A stretch of DNA of 64,000 bases from the NCBI RefSeq assembly GCF_025996515.1, contig NZ_BLRH01000060.1, positions 248,001-312,000 on the forward strand. The letters are read 5' to 3'. Position numbers and translations under genes: made by a program. The notes under the pieces were generated by a model. That model was not told where the DNA came from. It made no database searches and was given only the letters and a program-made list of their open reading frames with translations. Positions 25,754-34,674 of this stretch are shown piece by piece. The number at the start of each line of letters is the position of its first letter. Position 1 is the stretch's first letter. Source of the stretch: Rhizohabitans arisaemae (lineage in GTDB: Bacteria; Actinomycetota; Actinomycetes; Streptosporangiales; Streptosporangiaceae).

Positions 25754-25813
25754 ACTAACCATCACCTACCCGGCAAACCATCACAGACCACACCGATCCC
25801 GGGCAAGCCTGCG

Positions 25814-25882
25814 GTACGGGCGGAAGCCAGACCGATCACCCCGGTACGGCTCACGCCTGGCCTCGCGGCAGCCGTACCGGAC
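25814..25882. repeat. Direct repeat copy 2 (69 bp, hairpin-forming)
   Basis: Same length and arms as copy 1, 129 bp downstream. Changes fall in the loop region while both stem arms are preserved, suggesting selection on the structure. The pair probably terminates the converging ugd-like and purE transcripts. Confidence 0.7.
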
Positions 25883-26017
25883 GCATCTCCTGCCCGTACG
25901 GACCCCAGCGATCCACTCGCACGGCCGGACTCGACAAAGCCAGTGCGGCCTACCCGCCGGATTAGGCAGGACGCCCGGACATCCATCCGACGGGGCCGAA
26001 GACGTCCAAGAGCCGGG

Positions 26018-26545
26018 TCAGGAGCTGTGCAGGGATTTGCGAAGGGCGGCGCCCTTGGCCTGGGCCTGCGCTTTCAACGCCCCCTGGAACTCGGTCATCC
26101 GGTCCCGGAGCGGCTCATCGGCCGCGCCGAGGATCCGTACGGCCAGCAGGCCCGCGTTCCGTGCCCCGCCCACCGCCACGGCGGCCACCGGGACCCCGGC
26201 GGGCATCTGCACGATCGACAGGAGGGAGTCCATCCCGTCGAGGTACTTGAGCGGCACCGGGACGCCGATCACCGGAAGCGGGGTGACGGACGCGAGCATG
26301 CCCGGCAGGTGCGCGGCCCCGCCGGCACCCGCGATGATCACGCGGAGCCCGCGGCGGGCGGCCTCCTCGCCGTACGCGATCATCTCTTGCGGCATGCGGT
26401 GCGCCGAGACGACGTCGACCTCGTGCGGGATGCCGAACTCCTCGAGCGCCTCGGAGGCGGCCCGCATGACCGGCCAGTCCGAATCGCTGCCCATCACGAT
26501 GCCGACCAACGGCGTGTCCACGTCGAATCCCCTACTTTCGATCAT
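26018..26545 (-). CDS. purE: N5-carboxyaminoimidazole ribonucleotide mutase
   Basis: 175 residues. [16 protein letters not shown] is the phosphate-binding signature of Pur[16 protein letters not shown] holds the catalytic His, and [15 protein letters not shown] and the later conserved PVIGVPV complete it. The enzyme moves the carboxyl from N5 to C4 of CAIR in purine synthesis, directly after PurK. The ATG at 26545 overlaps the purK stop (ATGA), giving coupling. A GTG at 26521 has AGGGGA 6 nt upstream and would give a shorter, more typical N-terminus, so either start could be used. The C-terminal tail is slightly lysine-rich and longer than in minimal PurE proteins. Confidence 0.92.
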   Translation of the reverse strand: MIESRGFDVDTPLVGIVMGSDSDWPVMRAASEALEEFGIPHEVDVVSAHRMPQEMIAYGEEAARRGLRVIIAGAGGAAHLPGMLASVTPLPVIGVPVPLKYLDGMDSLLSIVQMPAGVPVAAVAVGGARNAGLLAVRILGAADEPLRDRMTEFQGALKAQAQAKGAALRKSLHSS

Positions 26546-27699
26546 GAGCCGGAACGGAGGTAATCCGCGGCGTGCCGGGCGCGCTCCCGCGTCTCGGCCA
26601 CGGTCTCACCTTCCTTGGCGAGGGCGGTCACGTGCCCGATCTTGCGTCCTGGGCGGACCTCTTTGCCGTAGAAGTGGACTTTGATCCCCGGGTCGTGCGC
26701 CATCACGTGAATGTACCGCTCGAAGATCGCGGGGTCGGCGCCGCCGAGGACGTTCGCCATGACCACATGGGGCGCGGTCGGCGCCGGCGAGCCCAGCGGC
26801 AGGTCCAGTACGGCCCTCAGGTGCTGCTCGAACTGGGAGGTGCGCGCCCCCTCGATCGTCCAGTGGCCGCTGTTGTGCGGGCGCATCGCCAGCTCGTTGA
26901 CGAGGACGCCCCCGCCGGGCAGGGCGAACATCTCCACCGCGAGCAGCCCGGTCACCCCCAGCTCCCGGGCGATCCGCAGCGCGATCCGCTGGGCCTCGGC
27001 CGAGTCCTCCGGATCGAGGTCCGGCGCCGGGGCGATCACCTCGACGCAGATCCCGTCCCGCTGCACGGTCTCCACCACGGGATAGGAGACCCCCTGTCCG
27101 TGCGGCGATCTGGCCACGAGGACGGCGAGTTCCCTGGTGTACGGCACGAACGCCTCGGCGAGCAGCGGAATCCCCGCGCCCAGCGGCTCCGCCGCGGCGG
27201 CCAGGTCGGCGCAGACCCAGACCCCGCGTCCGTCGTAGCCCCCGCGGACGCTCTTCAGGACCACCGGCCAGCCGTGCTCCGCGGCGAACTCGGCGACCTC
27301 GTCCGCGGTGGAGACCCCGCGCCAGGCCGGGCAGGGCACCCCCAATGCGGTGAGCCGCTTACGCATGACCGCTTTGTCCTGAGCGTGCAGCAGGGCCTCG
27401 GCTCCGGGTCGGACCACCACCCCGTCCGCGGTGAGTGCGGCGATGTGCTCGGTCGGCACATGCTCGTGGTCGAAGGTGAGGACGTCGCAGCCTTTCGCGA
27501 CGTCCCGCAGATCCGGCAGGCTGCGGTGGTCGCCGAGGTGGGTGTCGACGATGACACGGGCCGCGCTCTCGTCGCGGGAGCCCGCGAGCAGGCGCAGCTC
27601 CACGCCGAGCGCGATGGCGGCCTGCTGGGTCATCCGGGCGAGCTGGCCGCCCCCGATGACGGTGACGACGGGCATACCGCTGGTCATGGGCTTACTCAC
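26542..27699 (-). CDS. purK: N5-carboxyaminoimidazole ribonucleotide synthase
   Basis: About 385 residues. [22 protein letters not shown] opens an ATP-grasp protein, [16 protein letters not shown] is typical of PurK, and the ATP site shows [18 protein letters not shown] and a later [23 protein letters not shown]. The reaction is ATP- and bicarbonate-dependent carboxylation of AIR at N5. I place the start at the GTG at 27699, just after a TAGGCT box at about the right spacing for a leaderless message; ATGs at 27687 and 27675 are alternatives. The frame is open to 27816, but that leader is low-complexity. It is followed by purE with an ATGA overlap, as in mycobacteria. Confidence 0.92.
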   Translation of the reverse strand: MSKPMTSGMPVVTVIGGGQLARMTQQAAIALGVELRLLAGSRDESAARVIVDTHLGDHRSLPDLRDVAKGCDVLTFDHEHVPTEHIAALTADGVVVRPGAEALLHAQDKAVMRKRLTALGVPCPAWRGVSTADEVAEFAAEHGWPVVLKSVRGGYDGRGVWVCADLAAAAEPLGAGIPLLAEAFVPYTRELAVLVARSPHGQGVSYPVVETVQRDGICVEVIAPAPDLDPEDSAEAQRIALRIARELGVTGLLAVEMFALPGGGVLVNELAMRPHNSGHWTIEGARTSQFEQHLRAVLDLPLGSPAPTAPHVVMANVLGGADPAIFERYIHVMAHDPGIKVHFYGKEVRPGRKIGHVTALAKEGETVAETRERARHAADYLRSGS

Positions 27700-27921
27700 G
27701 ACGCTTGAGCCTACCCGCATCGCGGAACCGGGCCTCGCCTGCGTCGGCACGTTCGGTCCGCCCGCCGACGGTGTCAGCGAACAAATTCCACTTAAGGGTT
27801 TCGGAGCGCCAATCATGCCCTCCGGGCGATCCCGGTAGGCTATGGCGATGAACTGGTCTGTCGGAGGGTCGGCACCTCCCGCCGGGAGGCCCTGACGGTC
27901 TCCTGCCTACCCGAAAGGACC

Positions 27922-28539
27922 GTGCAGACCCTCGTGAGTGTTCTCAAGCGCGTCTACGAGAAGTTCGCCTACCTCGTGCACGAGCTGGCCAAGTTCGGCA
28001 CCGTCGGTGCCATCGCCTTCGTCATCGACTTCGGGCTCACCAACCTGTTCCGCTTCGGGCTGGACTGGGGTCCGCTCACCTCCAAGGTGGTCGCGACCGT
28101 CTTCGCGGCGACCTTCGCCTATCTGGGCAACCGGTTCTGGACCTTCCGGCATCGTGAGCAGAGCGGACTCGCCCGCGAGTACATGATCTTCTTCGTGCTC
28201 AACGCCGTCGGCCTGCTCATCTCCATGTTGATCATCGGTTTCGTGAGCTACACGCTGGACCTCACCGACCCGGTGAGCTACAACATCGCTCAGATGATCG
28301 CGCTGGTCCTGGGGACGATGTTCCGCTTCTGGTCCTACAAGAAGTGGGTCTTCCTCCCGACGGCGGTCCCTGCCGAGGAGATCGCCGCCGAGGCCGGGCC
28401 CGACTCCGGGGCGCGGTGGACGACCACAACACAAACCCACATCTCCCCGCTGGAGGTTCCCGAGCCGGGCAAACCCATCCCGATCACCTCCGCCAACGGC
28501 CACCGCGTCATCCGGTTCGGGGAGCCGCAGGACTCCTAG
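27922..28539 (+). CDS. GtrA family membrane protein
   Basis: 205 residues. Four membrane helices (VGAIAFVIDFGLTNLF, TSKVVATVFAATFAYLG, YMIFFVLNAVGLLISMLII, SYNIAQMIALVLGTMFRFW) with the typical K-F-G-x-V-G, N-R-F-W-T-F and F-W-S-Y-K-K-W-V-F motifs of GtrA proteins, which are thought to flip polyprenyl-linked sugars. The last 60 residues are a polar cytosolic tail. The GTG at 27922 has AAAGG 3-5 nt upstream; a GTG four codons on is the alternative. Its position next to purK is conserved in mycobacteria, although a functional link is unknown. It converges on the histidine kinase with 4 nt between stops. Confidence 0.85.
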   Translation: MQTLVSVLKRVYEKFAYLVHELAKFGTVGAIAFVIDFGLTNLFRFGLDWGPLTSKVVATVFAATFAYLGNRFWTFRHREQSGLAREYMIFFVLNAVGLLISMLIIGFVSYTLDLTDPVSYNIAQMIALVLGTMFRFWSYKKWVFLPTAVPAEEIAAEAGPDSGARWTTTTQTHISPLEVPEPGKPIPITSANGHRVIRFGEPQDS

Positions 28540-28543
28540 CGGC

Positions 28544-29812
28544 TCAGGCCGGGCCGCTCACCACCCGGTTACGGGTCTCGCCGTCGGGCCGGAGAAAGAC
28601 CGCGAACGCCGCCGGCCTCGGCCGTACCAGCTCCAGACGGCCGCCGTCCGCGGCGACCAGCGCCCGGGCGAGCACCAAGCCCAGCCCGGTGCCACCGCCG
28701 CCGCTCACCCCGCGTTCGAACACCCGGGAGACCATCTCCTCGGGTACGCCCTGGCCTTCGTCCTCCACCTCGATCACCACGGAGCGTTCGCCGCTGCTCG
28801 TGGTGATGGTCGCCTGGCCGCCGCCGTGCCTGAGCGAGTTCTCCAGGAGCGTGGAGATCACCTGGCCGAGTCCCCCCGGGGTGGCGAGCGCGGTCAGCCC
28901 TCGGGTACCCACCAGTTTGAGACCGCGTCCCGCGTGCCGGAAGGCCGTCTCCCACTCCTTGAGCTGCTGCTCCAGGACCGTGTCGACGTCGATGGGCCCC
29001 GCCCTGGCCTGACGCTGGCGGCGGGCGGTGGCGAGGAGTTCGTTGATCACGGCGGTGAGCCGTTCGACCTGCACGATGGCGGCCTCGCCCTCCTCGCGGA
29101 CCACCTCGGGGTGGTCGGCTGCGGCGACGATCTCCTCCAGGCGCATGGTGAGGCCGGTGAGCGGGGTGCGGAGTTGATGCGAGGCATCGGTGGCGAACTC
29201 CCGTTCGACCGCCAGGAGATCGGAGATACGGACCGCGCTGCGGTCGAGCACCTCGGCCACCCGGTCGAGCTCGACGATCCCGTACCGGTGCCTGCTCGGC
29301 CGCGCGTCTCCCGAACCGAGACGATCGGCGATCTTGGCGAGGTCCTCCAGCGGCAGGGTGAGACGGCGCGACTGGACGATGGCCAGCCCCACCGCCACGG
29401 CGATCGCCACCGAGCCGACTGCGGCGATGAGCACCATCGCCCCGCGGGACTCCTCGTCGACCTGCCGCGAGTCCATCGCCACGCTCACCCGGACCCCGTT
29501 GACCGAATGGGCGCTTTCCCGGATCATCTCGTCCGGCGGCGGGGGCTTGCCTACGGTGACATGTCCATACTCCGGGGCGGTTATCTCGATATATCGGTCA
29601 GGATGGGCACGGGAGATCTGTTCCCGGTCGAGCGGCGCCTCCAGCACGGAGGCGCCCTCGACCTGTACCACGAGCTGCCTCGACTCGGCCTGCAACCCTT
29701 GTCGGGCCTCGTCCCGTACAAGACGGTTCACCACGGCGCTCAGGGGGACGCCGAGGAGAAAGACCGCGACAACGGCGACCGCGAGAGTGGAGAAGAGCAG
29801 ACGACGGCGCAT
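28544..29812 (-). CDS. Membrane sensor histidine kinase
   Basis: 422 residues. One N-terminal helix (LLFSTLAVAVVAVFLLGV), an extracytoplasmic sensor of about 110 residues, a second helix (GAMVLIAAVGSVAIAVAVGLAI), HAMP (RRLTLPLEDLAKIADRLGSGD), HisKA with the phospho-acceptor in DASHQLRTPLTGL, and the ATP domain with N-box LLENSLRHGG, G1 EVEDEGQGVPEE and G2 GGGGTGLGLVLARAL. It signals to the response regulator whose TAG stop is directly followed by this gene's ATG. Sensor domain ligands cannot be predicted. The HAMP-adjacent part lacks PAS or other extra domains. Confidence 0.92.
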   Translation of the reverse strand: MRRRLLFSTLAVAVVAVFLLGVPLSAVVNRLVRDEARQGLQAESRQLVVQVEGASVLEAPLDREQISRAHPDRYIEITAPEYGHVTVGKPPPPDEMIRESAHSVNGVRVSVAMDSRQVDEESRGAMVLIAAVGSVAIAVAVGLAIVQSRRLTLPLEDLAKIADRLGSGDARPSRHRYGIVELDRVAEVLDRSAVRISDLLAVEREFATDASHQLRTPLTGLTMRLEEIVAAADHPEVVREEGEAAIVQVERLTAVINELLATARRQRQARAGPIDVDTVLEQQLKEWETAFRHAGRGLKLVGTRGLTALATPGGLGQVISTLLENSLRHGGGQATITTSSGERSVVIEVEDEGQGVPEEMVSRVFERGVSGGGGTGLGLVLARALVAADGGRLELVRPRPAAFAVFLRPDGETRNRVVSGPA

Positions 29813-30481
29813 CTACTCGCGCTCGAACCGGAACCCGACTCCCCTGACCGTCGTGATGTACCGCGGTTTGGCGGCGTCGTCCCCCAGCTTTCTGCGCAGC
29901 CAGGAGATATGCATGTCAAGGGTCTTGGTCGAGCCCCACCAGTTGGTGTCCCACACCTCACGCATGATCTGCTCGCGGGTTACCACCTTGCCCGCGTCGC
30001 GCACGAGCACCCGCAGCAGATCGAACTCCTTGGTCGTCAGATGCAGCTCCTTCTCACCCATCCACGCGCGGCGGGAGTCGGCGTCGATTCGGACACCCTG
30101 CACCACCGGGGTCTCCGAGGTCCCGCGCCGCAGCAGGGCCCGTACCCGGGCCAGGAGCTCGGCGAGCCGGAACGGCTTGGTCACATAGTCATCGGCGCCG
30201 GCGTCGAGGCCCACGACGGTGTCGACCTCGTCGACGCGGGCGGTGAGGACGAGCACGGGCGTGCCGTGCCCCTCGGACCTGATCCGCCGGCAGACTTCGA
30301 GACCGTCCATCTCGGGCAGGCCCAAGTCGAGCACGATCAGATCGACGCCTCCCGACAGAGCCCGTTCCAGGGCCTGCGGGCCGTCAGGGCTCACCTCCAC
30401 CTGATAGCCCTCGCGACGCAGGGCACGCGCGAGCGGCTCGGAGATCGAGGTGTCGTCCTCGGCGAGAAGTACGCAGGTCAT
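29813..30481 (-). CDS. OmpR/PhoB-family response regulator
   Basis: 222 residues. Receiver domain: LLAEDDTSISEPLARAL with the acidic pocket, LIVLDLGLPEMDGLEV with the phospho-acceptor Asp near 51, LVLTARVDEVDTVVGLDAGADDYVTKPF for the switch Thr and Lys. The C-terminal winged helix has LTTKEFDLLRVLVRDAGKVVTREQIM and the recognition helix TLDMHISWLRRKLGD, ending with TVRGVGFRFE. The ATG lies 7 nt after a TACGAT sequence, so a leaderless message is likely. The kinase follows without a gap. Target genes are unknown; no direct-repeat operator was noticed upstream. Confidence 0.93.
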   Translation of the reverse strand: MTCVLLAEDDTSISEPLARALRREGYQVEVSPDGPQALERALSGGVDLIVLDLGLPEMDGLEVCRRIRSEGHGTPVLVLTARVDEVDTVVGLDAGADDYVTKPFRLAELLARVRALLRRGTSETPVVQGVRIDADSRRAWMGEKELHLTTKEFDLLRVLVRDAGKVVTREQIMREVWDTNWWGSTKTLDMHISWLRRKLGDDAAKPRYITTVRGVGFRFERE

Positions 30482-30651
30482 GGGATCGATCGTAGGACCT
30501 TAGGCGATCGTTTCCCCCGTACAGCGCGCGGTTTGACGAGCCGTTGACACATCATTGACCTGTGCAAACACCTGAATACGGTCCATAGGGGTCGCACCAC
30601 CCCGCCCCAGGGGCCGACACGCGCGCCCCCGATCCTCTCCGGTAAACGACG

Positions 30652-30680
30652 ACGCCCGCCTGCGAAGGGCAGACGGGCGT
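30652..30680 (-). terminator. Hairpin terminator after bfr
   Basis: ACGCCCGCCTGC (30652-30663) pairs with GCAGACGGGCGT (30669-30680), 11 of 12 bp, around GAAGG. It starts 16 nt after the bacterioferritin stop codon. Confidence 0.75.
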
Positions 30681-30696
30681 GGCACGGGCCGGTGGA

Positions 30697-31179
30697 CTAC
30701 GAGGCCGACGGAGGCTCCGCGAACCTGGCGAGGTAGAGCTGCTCGCCCAGGCTGTCGATCAAGCCGAGCTCGGTCTCCAGGTAGTCGATGTGGTGCTCCT
30801 CGTCGTCCAGAATCTCCTCGAAGAGGCGGGCGGAGGTGATGTCGCCCCGCTCCCGCATCAGGGCGATCGCCGGCTTCAAGCGCTTCACCACGGAAAGCTC
30901 TAGGTCGAGGTCGGCGCGGAGCTGCTCCGCCACGGTCTGGCCGATGTGAAGGGTGTTCAGCTTCTGGTAGTTGGGAAGCCCCTCAAGGAAGAGGATGCGG
31001 TCGGTCAGCTTCTCCGCGTGCTTCATCTCATCGAAGGACTCGGCCCGCGTGTACGAAGCCAGCTTGGTGTATCCCCAGTTCTCCTGCATCTTGGCGTGCA
31101 GGAAGTACTGGTTGATCGCGGTGAGCTCCGCGGTCAACTGCTCATTGAGCAAGGCAATGATGTCTTTGTCGCCCTGCAT
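30697..31179 (-). CDS. bfr: Bacterioferritin
   Basis: 160 residues from the ATG at 31179, which follows GAGGTG by 6 nt; a GTG three codons upstream is not needed. Ferroxidase ligands are visible in LTAELTAINQYF, ESFDEMKHAEKL (which includes the Met that binds haem between subunits), LDLELSVVKRLKPA and EEILDDEEHHIDYLE. The four-helix protein assembles as a 24-mer that oxidises and stores iron. Its partner ferredoxin gene bfd is 15 nt upstream in the same operon, under an iron box. Confidence 0.95.
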   Translation of the reverse strand: MQGDKDIIALLNEQLTAELTAINQYFLHAKMQENWGYTKLASYTRAESFDEMKHAEKLTDRILFLEGLPNYQKLNTLHIGQTVAEQLRADLDLELSVVKRLKPAIALMRERGDITSARLFEEILDDEEHHIDYLETELGLIDSLGEQLYLARFAEPPSAS

Positions 31180-31194
31180 GGCGGGCACCTCGGT

Positions 31195-31374
31195 TCATGC
31201 GGTCGGAGTGAGTGCTTCAGCCTGCCTAAGCATCGCACAGATCTTCCGGACGCATGAGCCGCAGTCTCCGCCCGCACCGATGGTGTCGCGCACCTGACGT
31301 GCGCTTTTGGCCCCCGAGTTGATGCAGTCGTGGACGTCGTTCTCGGTGACGGCCAGGCAAATGCAGACATACAT
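31195..31374 (-). CDS. bfd: Bacterioferritin-associated ferredoxin
   Basis: 59 residues. MYVCICLAVTENDVHDCI gives C-x-C and ARQVRDTIGAGGDCGSCVRKI gives C-x2-C, the four ligands of the [2Fe-2S] cluster of the BFD fold. Bfd reduces the ferric core of bacterioferritin so that iron can be released. The ATG at 31374 is the natural start; an upstream extension to 31416 lies across the promoter. An iron-dependent repressor box at 31404-31422 is 30 bp upstream, so expression should rise when iron is scarce, which fits a release function. It forms an operon with bfr. Confidence 0.9.
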   Translation of the reverse strand: MYVCICLAVTENDVHDCINSGAKSARQVRDTIGAGGDCGSCVRKICAMLRQAEALTPTA

Positions 31375-31403
31375 AGAGCGAGGGGGCCTCTCAGGTGCGC
31401 CGA

Positions 31404-31422
31404 TAAGGTTAGGCACACCTAA
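31404..31422 (-). promoter_or_regulatory. IdeR/DmdR1-type iron box
   Basis: The 19-mer TAAGGTTAGGCACACCTAA matches the classic actinobacterial iron box TTAGGTTAGGCTCACCTAA at 17 of 19 positions (the consensus is from memory). It overlaps the expected promoter of bfd. Confidence 0.8.
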
Positions 31423-31474
31423 GTTACCTCACCTCGCTCCATGTGAAAAGGTGAGCTGACCCACAATGCGCAGC

Positions 31475-32110
31475 TCAGTGCCCTCTTGAGATCCATTCCG
31501 TCAGATGCGGCGCTTCCGCACCAATGGTCGTCGATGCCCCATGGCCCGGGTGGACCTCGGTCTCCGGAGGAAGGGTGAGCAGCCGATCCCTGATCGAGGC
31601 GATGATCGTGTCGAACGAGGAGTAGGAGCGGCCGGTCGCCCCCGGTCCCCCGGCGAACAGGGTGTCCCCGGAGAAGAGCGCGCCGAGCTCGGGGGCGTAC
31701 ACGCAGACCGCCCCCGGGGCGTGCCCCGGAGTGTGCAGGATCCGCAGATCCACGCCGCCCACCGTGAGCATGTCCCCGTCGGCGAGCGAGCCGTCCGGCG
31801 GGCGCGAGCCGTACACCATCTTCCACAGGACCTCGTCGGCCGGGTGGAGCAGGATCGGCGCACCCGTCGCGTCGGCCACCGCGGACGCCGCGTTGATGTG
31901 GTCGTTGTGCGCGTGCGTGCAGATGATGGCCTGGGTACGGCGGTCGCCGATCGCCTCCACGATCGCCAGGGCGTCGTGCGCGGCGTCGATGACGACCACC
32001 TCGTCGTCCGAGCCGACCAGCCAGACGTTGTTGTCGACGTCCCAGGTCCCGCCGTCCAGGGTGAACTGTCCGGAGGTCACCACCGAGGAGATCGCCTCAC
32101 GTTGCGCCAT
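31475..32110 (-). CDS. Metallo-beta-lactamase fold hydrolase, probable S-formylmycothiol hydrolase
   Basis: 211 residues. The H-x-H-x-D-H motif is ICTHAHNDH, a further zinc His lies in LHTPGHAPGAVCVY, the bridging Asp in LFSGDTLFAG, and the last His in EVHPGHG, all as in glyoxalase II-type enzymes. The ATG shares its A with the TGA stop of the S-hydroxymethylmycothiol dehydrogenase upstream (TGATG). This dehydrogenase/MBL pair is conserved in actinomycetes, and the hydrolase is thought to release formate and mycothiol from the formylated thiol. The specific substrate is inferred from the pair; the fold and zinc site are directly visible. Confidence 0.85.
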   Translation of the reverse strand: MAQREAISSVVTSGQFTLDGGTWDVDNNVWLVGSDDEVVVIDAAHDALAIVEAIGDRRTQAIICTHAHNDHINAASAVADATGAPILLHPADEVLWKMVYGSRPPDGSLADGDMLTVGGVDLRILHTPGHAPGAVCVYAPELGALFSGDTLFAGGPGATGRSYSSFDTIIASIRDRLLTLPPETEVHPGHGASTTIGAEAPHLTEWISRGH

Positions 32111-33195
32111 CACAGCACCACCACCGATCTGAGCACCTCACCGCGGTGCATCTTGGCGAACGCGTCCTCCACGTCGGAGAGCCCGATCGTCTCCGAGACG
32201 AACCCGTCCAGGTTCAGGCGACCTTGAAGATGGAGGTCGATCAGCATGGGGAAGTCCCGGGAGGGCAGGCAGTCGCCGTACCAGGAGGACTTCAGCGAGC
32301 CGCCGCGCCCGAAGACGTCCAGCAGCGGAAGCTCCAGGGTCATCTCCGGGGTCGGCACCCCGACGAGCACCACGGTCCCGGCGAGATCCCGGGCGTAGAA
32401 CGCCTGCCGGTAGGTCTCCGGGCGGCCGACGGCCTCCACGACGACGTCGGCGCCGTTCCCCTCGGTGAGTGCCCGGATGCCCTCGACCGCGTCGTCCCGC
32501 GCCGAGTTGATCACATCCGTCGCGCCGAAGCCCCGCGCCCACTCCAGCTTGCGGTCGTCGACGTCCACCGCAATGATCTTGCGTGCCCCCGCTAGCGAGG
32601 CGCCGAGGATCGCGCCGTCGCCGACCCCTCCGCAGCCGATCACGGCGACCGAGTCACCGCGGGTCACCCCACCGGTGTTGATCGCGGCGCCGACCCCGGC
32701 CATCACCCCGCAGCCCAGCAGACCGGCCACGACCGGGGAGGCGGCGGGGTTCACCTTGGTGCACTGCCCCGCGGCGACCAGCGTCTTCTCGGCGAACGCC
32801 CCGATGCCCAGCGCCGGGGCGAGCGGCGTCCCGTCCGCCAGCGTCATCTTCTGGGCGGCGTTGTGGGTGTTGAAGCAGTACTGCGGACGGCCGCGCAGGC
32901 ACGATCTGCAGGCCCCGCAGACCGCCCGCCAGTTGAGGATCACAAAGTCGCCGGGTGCGACCTCGGAGACGCCCTCCCCGACCGCCTCCACGATCCCGGC
33001 GGCCTCGTGGCCGAGCAGGAACGGGAAATCGTCGTTGATTCCCCCTTCTCGGTAGTGCAGGTCGGTGTGGCACACCCCACACGCCTGCACGGCGACCAAC
33101 GCCTCACCGGGGCCCGGGTCGGGGACGAGGATCGTCTGAACGGATACCGGCTCGCCCTTTCCTGGGGAGACGACCCCACGGACTTCGTACGCCAT
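32110..33195 (-). CDS. mscR: S-(hydroxymethyl)mycothiol dehydrogenase (mycothiol-dependent formaldehyde dehydrogenase)
   Basis: 361 residues. A zinc-dependent medium-chain dehydrogenase with catalytic zinc ligands in [16 protein letters not shown] and LLGHEAAG and the structural zinc loop [15 protein letters not shown]. The cofactor fold is [18 protein letters not shown] with acidic [11 protein letters not shown] for NAD. Close similarity to MscR-type enzymes is suggested by [18 protein letters not shown] and by the coupled MBL gene. It oxidises the formaldehyde-mycothiol adduct (and may reduce S-nitrosomycothiol), a detoxification role in the cytosol. It starts at the ATG at 33195 and is first in a two-gene operon. 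Confidence 0.9.
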   Translation of the reverse strand: MAYEVRGVVSPGKGEPVSVQTILVPDPGPGEALVAVQACGVCHTDLHYREGGINDDFPFLLGHEAAGIVEAVGEGVSEVAPGDFVILNWRAVCGACRSCLRGRPQYCFNTHNAAQKMTLADGTPLAPALGIGAFAEKTLVAAGQCTKVNPAASPVVAGLLGCGVMAGVGAAINTGGVTRGDSVAVIGCGGVGDGAILGASLAGARKIIAVDVDDRKLEWARGFGATDVINSARDDAVEGIRALTEGNGADVVVEAVGRPETYRQAFYARDLAGTVVLVGVPTPEMTLELPLLDVFGRGGSLKSSWYGDCLPSRDFPMLIDLHLQGRLNLDGFVSETIGLSDVEDAFAKMHRGEVLRSVVVL

Positions 33196-33287
33196 ACATG
33201 CCCTCCTTTGGACAGCTGCGAGTCTATGTTCGTGTCCGTCTGACCACTTAGGTACCCCTAGTCGTCTCCGACCGGGAGCCGCCGGGC

Positions 33288-33803
33288 TCAGTGGCGGTCT
33301 TCCGGGTGCCCCTCCGCGTGCTCGTCGACCAGCCGGAAGAGCTCGGACCGGACCAGTTGCACCTTGGGGATGTCCGTCAGCTCCAGCCGGCCGTTCTCCC
33401 CCGCCGACTCGACGATGAGGGTTCCGTCTCCGAAGATCCGCTCGATGAGCGACTGCCCCGATCTCACCGTCTGAACCTTGGCGAGCGGAATCTCATTGAT
33501 CGACTTGCTGAGGATCCCGGAGTTGATCGTGAATCGGTGGGTGGTGAGCGTGTACGACGTGGTCTTCCACCGCAGGTAGGGCAGGAACGACCAGCCGAAC
33601 ATGGTGAGAAGCGCGATCACGCCGACCGCGATCCGGACGATCGTCACATGCTCGAAGCCGGACGGCAGGAAGTAGAGCACGGCGCCGGCGGCCACCGCGG
33701 TGGCGACAAGGGTAAGCGCCGGCCCCACCAGACGGAGCCAGTGCGGATGAAAGCTGAGAACCTTCGTCTCACCGTCCGCGCGTTGATGCTCGGGCAGAAC
33801 CAT
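33288..33803 (-). CDS. PH domain (bPH_2-type) membrane protein
   Basis: 171 residues. Two hydrophobic helices ([41 protein letters not shown]) precede the bacterial PH-like half ([41 protein letters not shown] ... [11 protein letters not shown]). Proteins of this type sit in the membrane and are of unknown role. A member occurs next to birA in mycobacteria in the same relative orientation, so synteny supports orthology. The birA gene begins upstream on the same strand but ends 43 nt before this gene's start codon on the other side, so the two are not coupled tightly. Confidence 0.8.
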   Translation of the reverse strand: MVLPEHQRADGETKVLSFHPHWLRLVGPALTLVATAVAAGAVLYFLPSGFEHVTIVRIAVGVIALLTMFGWSFLPYLRWKTTSYTLTTHRFTINSGILSKSINEIPLAKVQTVRSGQSLIERIFGDGTLIVESAGENGRLELTDIPKVQLVRSELFRLVDEHAEGHPEDRH

Positions 33804-33846
33804 GCTCAGATCGTGGCACGCGTGCCCCGTCCGCGTCTGCCACCGT

Positions 33847-34674
33847 TCAGCGGCGCCTTACGTGCACGACTTCCCCGGCGCTCAGCACATGTCTCCCGTC
33901 TTCCGTCCGCACCAGCAGATGTCCGGCTTCGTCCACCCCGGTGGCGATCCCGGTGAGCAGCCGCTCGCCGGGCAGCTCCACCCTGATCTCCTGGCCGATG
34001 GTCGCGCAGGAGGCCAGGTAGGCCGCCCGCAGCCCGCCTTCGTCGGCGTCGCCCTGGCAGGCGACCCAGTCGCGGTACCGGCGCTCGATCTCGCCGAGTA
34101 CGGCCTGCAGCAGCTCGTTCCGGTCGAGGCAGGCGGCGTTCTCGATGATCAAGGAGGTCGCGCGGTCGACCGGCAGCTCCTCCCGTCGCACGGAGACGTT
34201 GAGCCCGATTCCGATGATCACGGCGTTGTCGACCCGTTCGGCGAGCACCCCGGCGAGCTTGCGCTCCCCGATGAGCAGGTCGTTGGGCCACTTGAGGCGG
34301 ACGTCCACCTCGGCGAGCCGCCCCACGGCCGACGCGGCGGCGAGCCCGGCGAGGAGGGAGAGCCAGCCGAACTTGATCGGCGCGACCTCGGGCCGGAGCA
34401 CGAAGGAGAAGGTCAGCCCCGATCGGGAGGGGGCGGCCCACATCCGGCCGAGGCGTCCGCGTCCGGCGAACTGGGCCTCCGCGATGAGCACGGTGCCCTC
34501 GGGGGCGCACTGCCGCACCGCCACACCGAGGTCGGCGTTGGTCGAACCCGTGCGCTCCACCACACTGATCCGCCGCCACAACGACCCCGGCCGGATCAAC
34601 GCGCGGGATAGCGCCGCCTCCGACAACGGGGGGCGATCAAGATGGATGTAAGGCGAGTCGAGCACGTTGCCCAT
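33847..34674 (-). CDS. birA: Biotin-protein ligase
   Basis: 275 residues. The biotinyl-AMP loop is EAQFAGRGRLGRMWAAPS, the catalytic lysine region is LKWPNDLLIGERKLAGVL, and VIIGIGLNVSV with the C-terminal small domain TGIATGVDEAGHLLVRTEDG completes it. It lacks an N-terminal winged helix, so it is a monofunctional class I ligase without operator binding. It attaches biotin to the carboxyl-carrier subunits of acyl-CoA carboxylases, one of which has its beta and epsilon subunits in this window. The ATG at 34674 has GGAGGGAAG immediately upstream; the longer frame to 34812 crosses the promoter. Confidence 0.93.
   Translation of the reverse strand: MGNVLDSPYIHLDRPPLSEAALSRALIRPGSLWRRISVVERTGSTNADLGVAVRQCAPEGTVLIAEAQFAGRGRLGRMWAAPSRSGLTFSFVLRPEVAPIKFGWLSLLAGLAAASAVGRLAEVDVRLKWPNDLLIGERKLAGVLAERVDNAVIIGIGLNVSVRREELPVDRATSLIIENAACLDRNELLQAVLGEIERRYRDWVACQGDADEGGLRAAYLASCATIGQEIRVELPGERLLTGIATGVDEAGHLLVRTEDGRHVLSAGEVVHVRRR

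Larger units (their letters stand above)
25612..26017. other. Intergenic region with hairpin-bearing direct repeats
   Basis: 406 nt between the stop codons of two convergent transcripts, holding two 69-bp direct repeats (listed separately) and further GTACGG/CCGTAC motifs. No frame here has a ribosome site or recognisable domain. Confidence 0.5.

Noticed and set aside
25685-25882. CRISPR array
   Set aside because: Only two repeats of 69 bp, 129 bp apart, with internal hairpins; no cas genes and no regular spacers.
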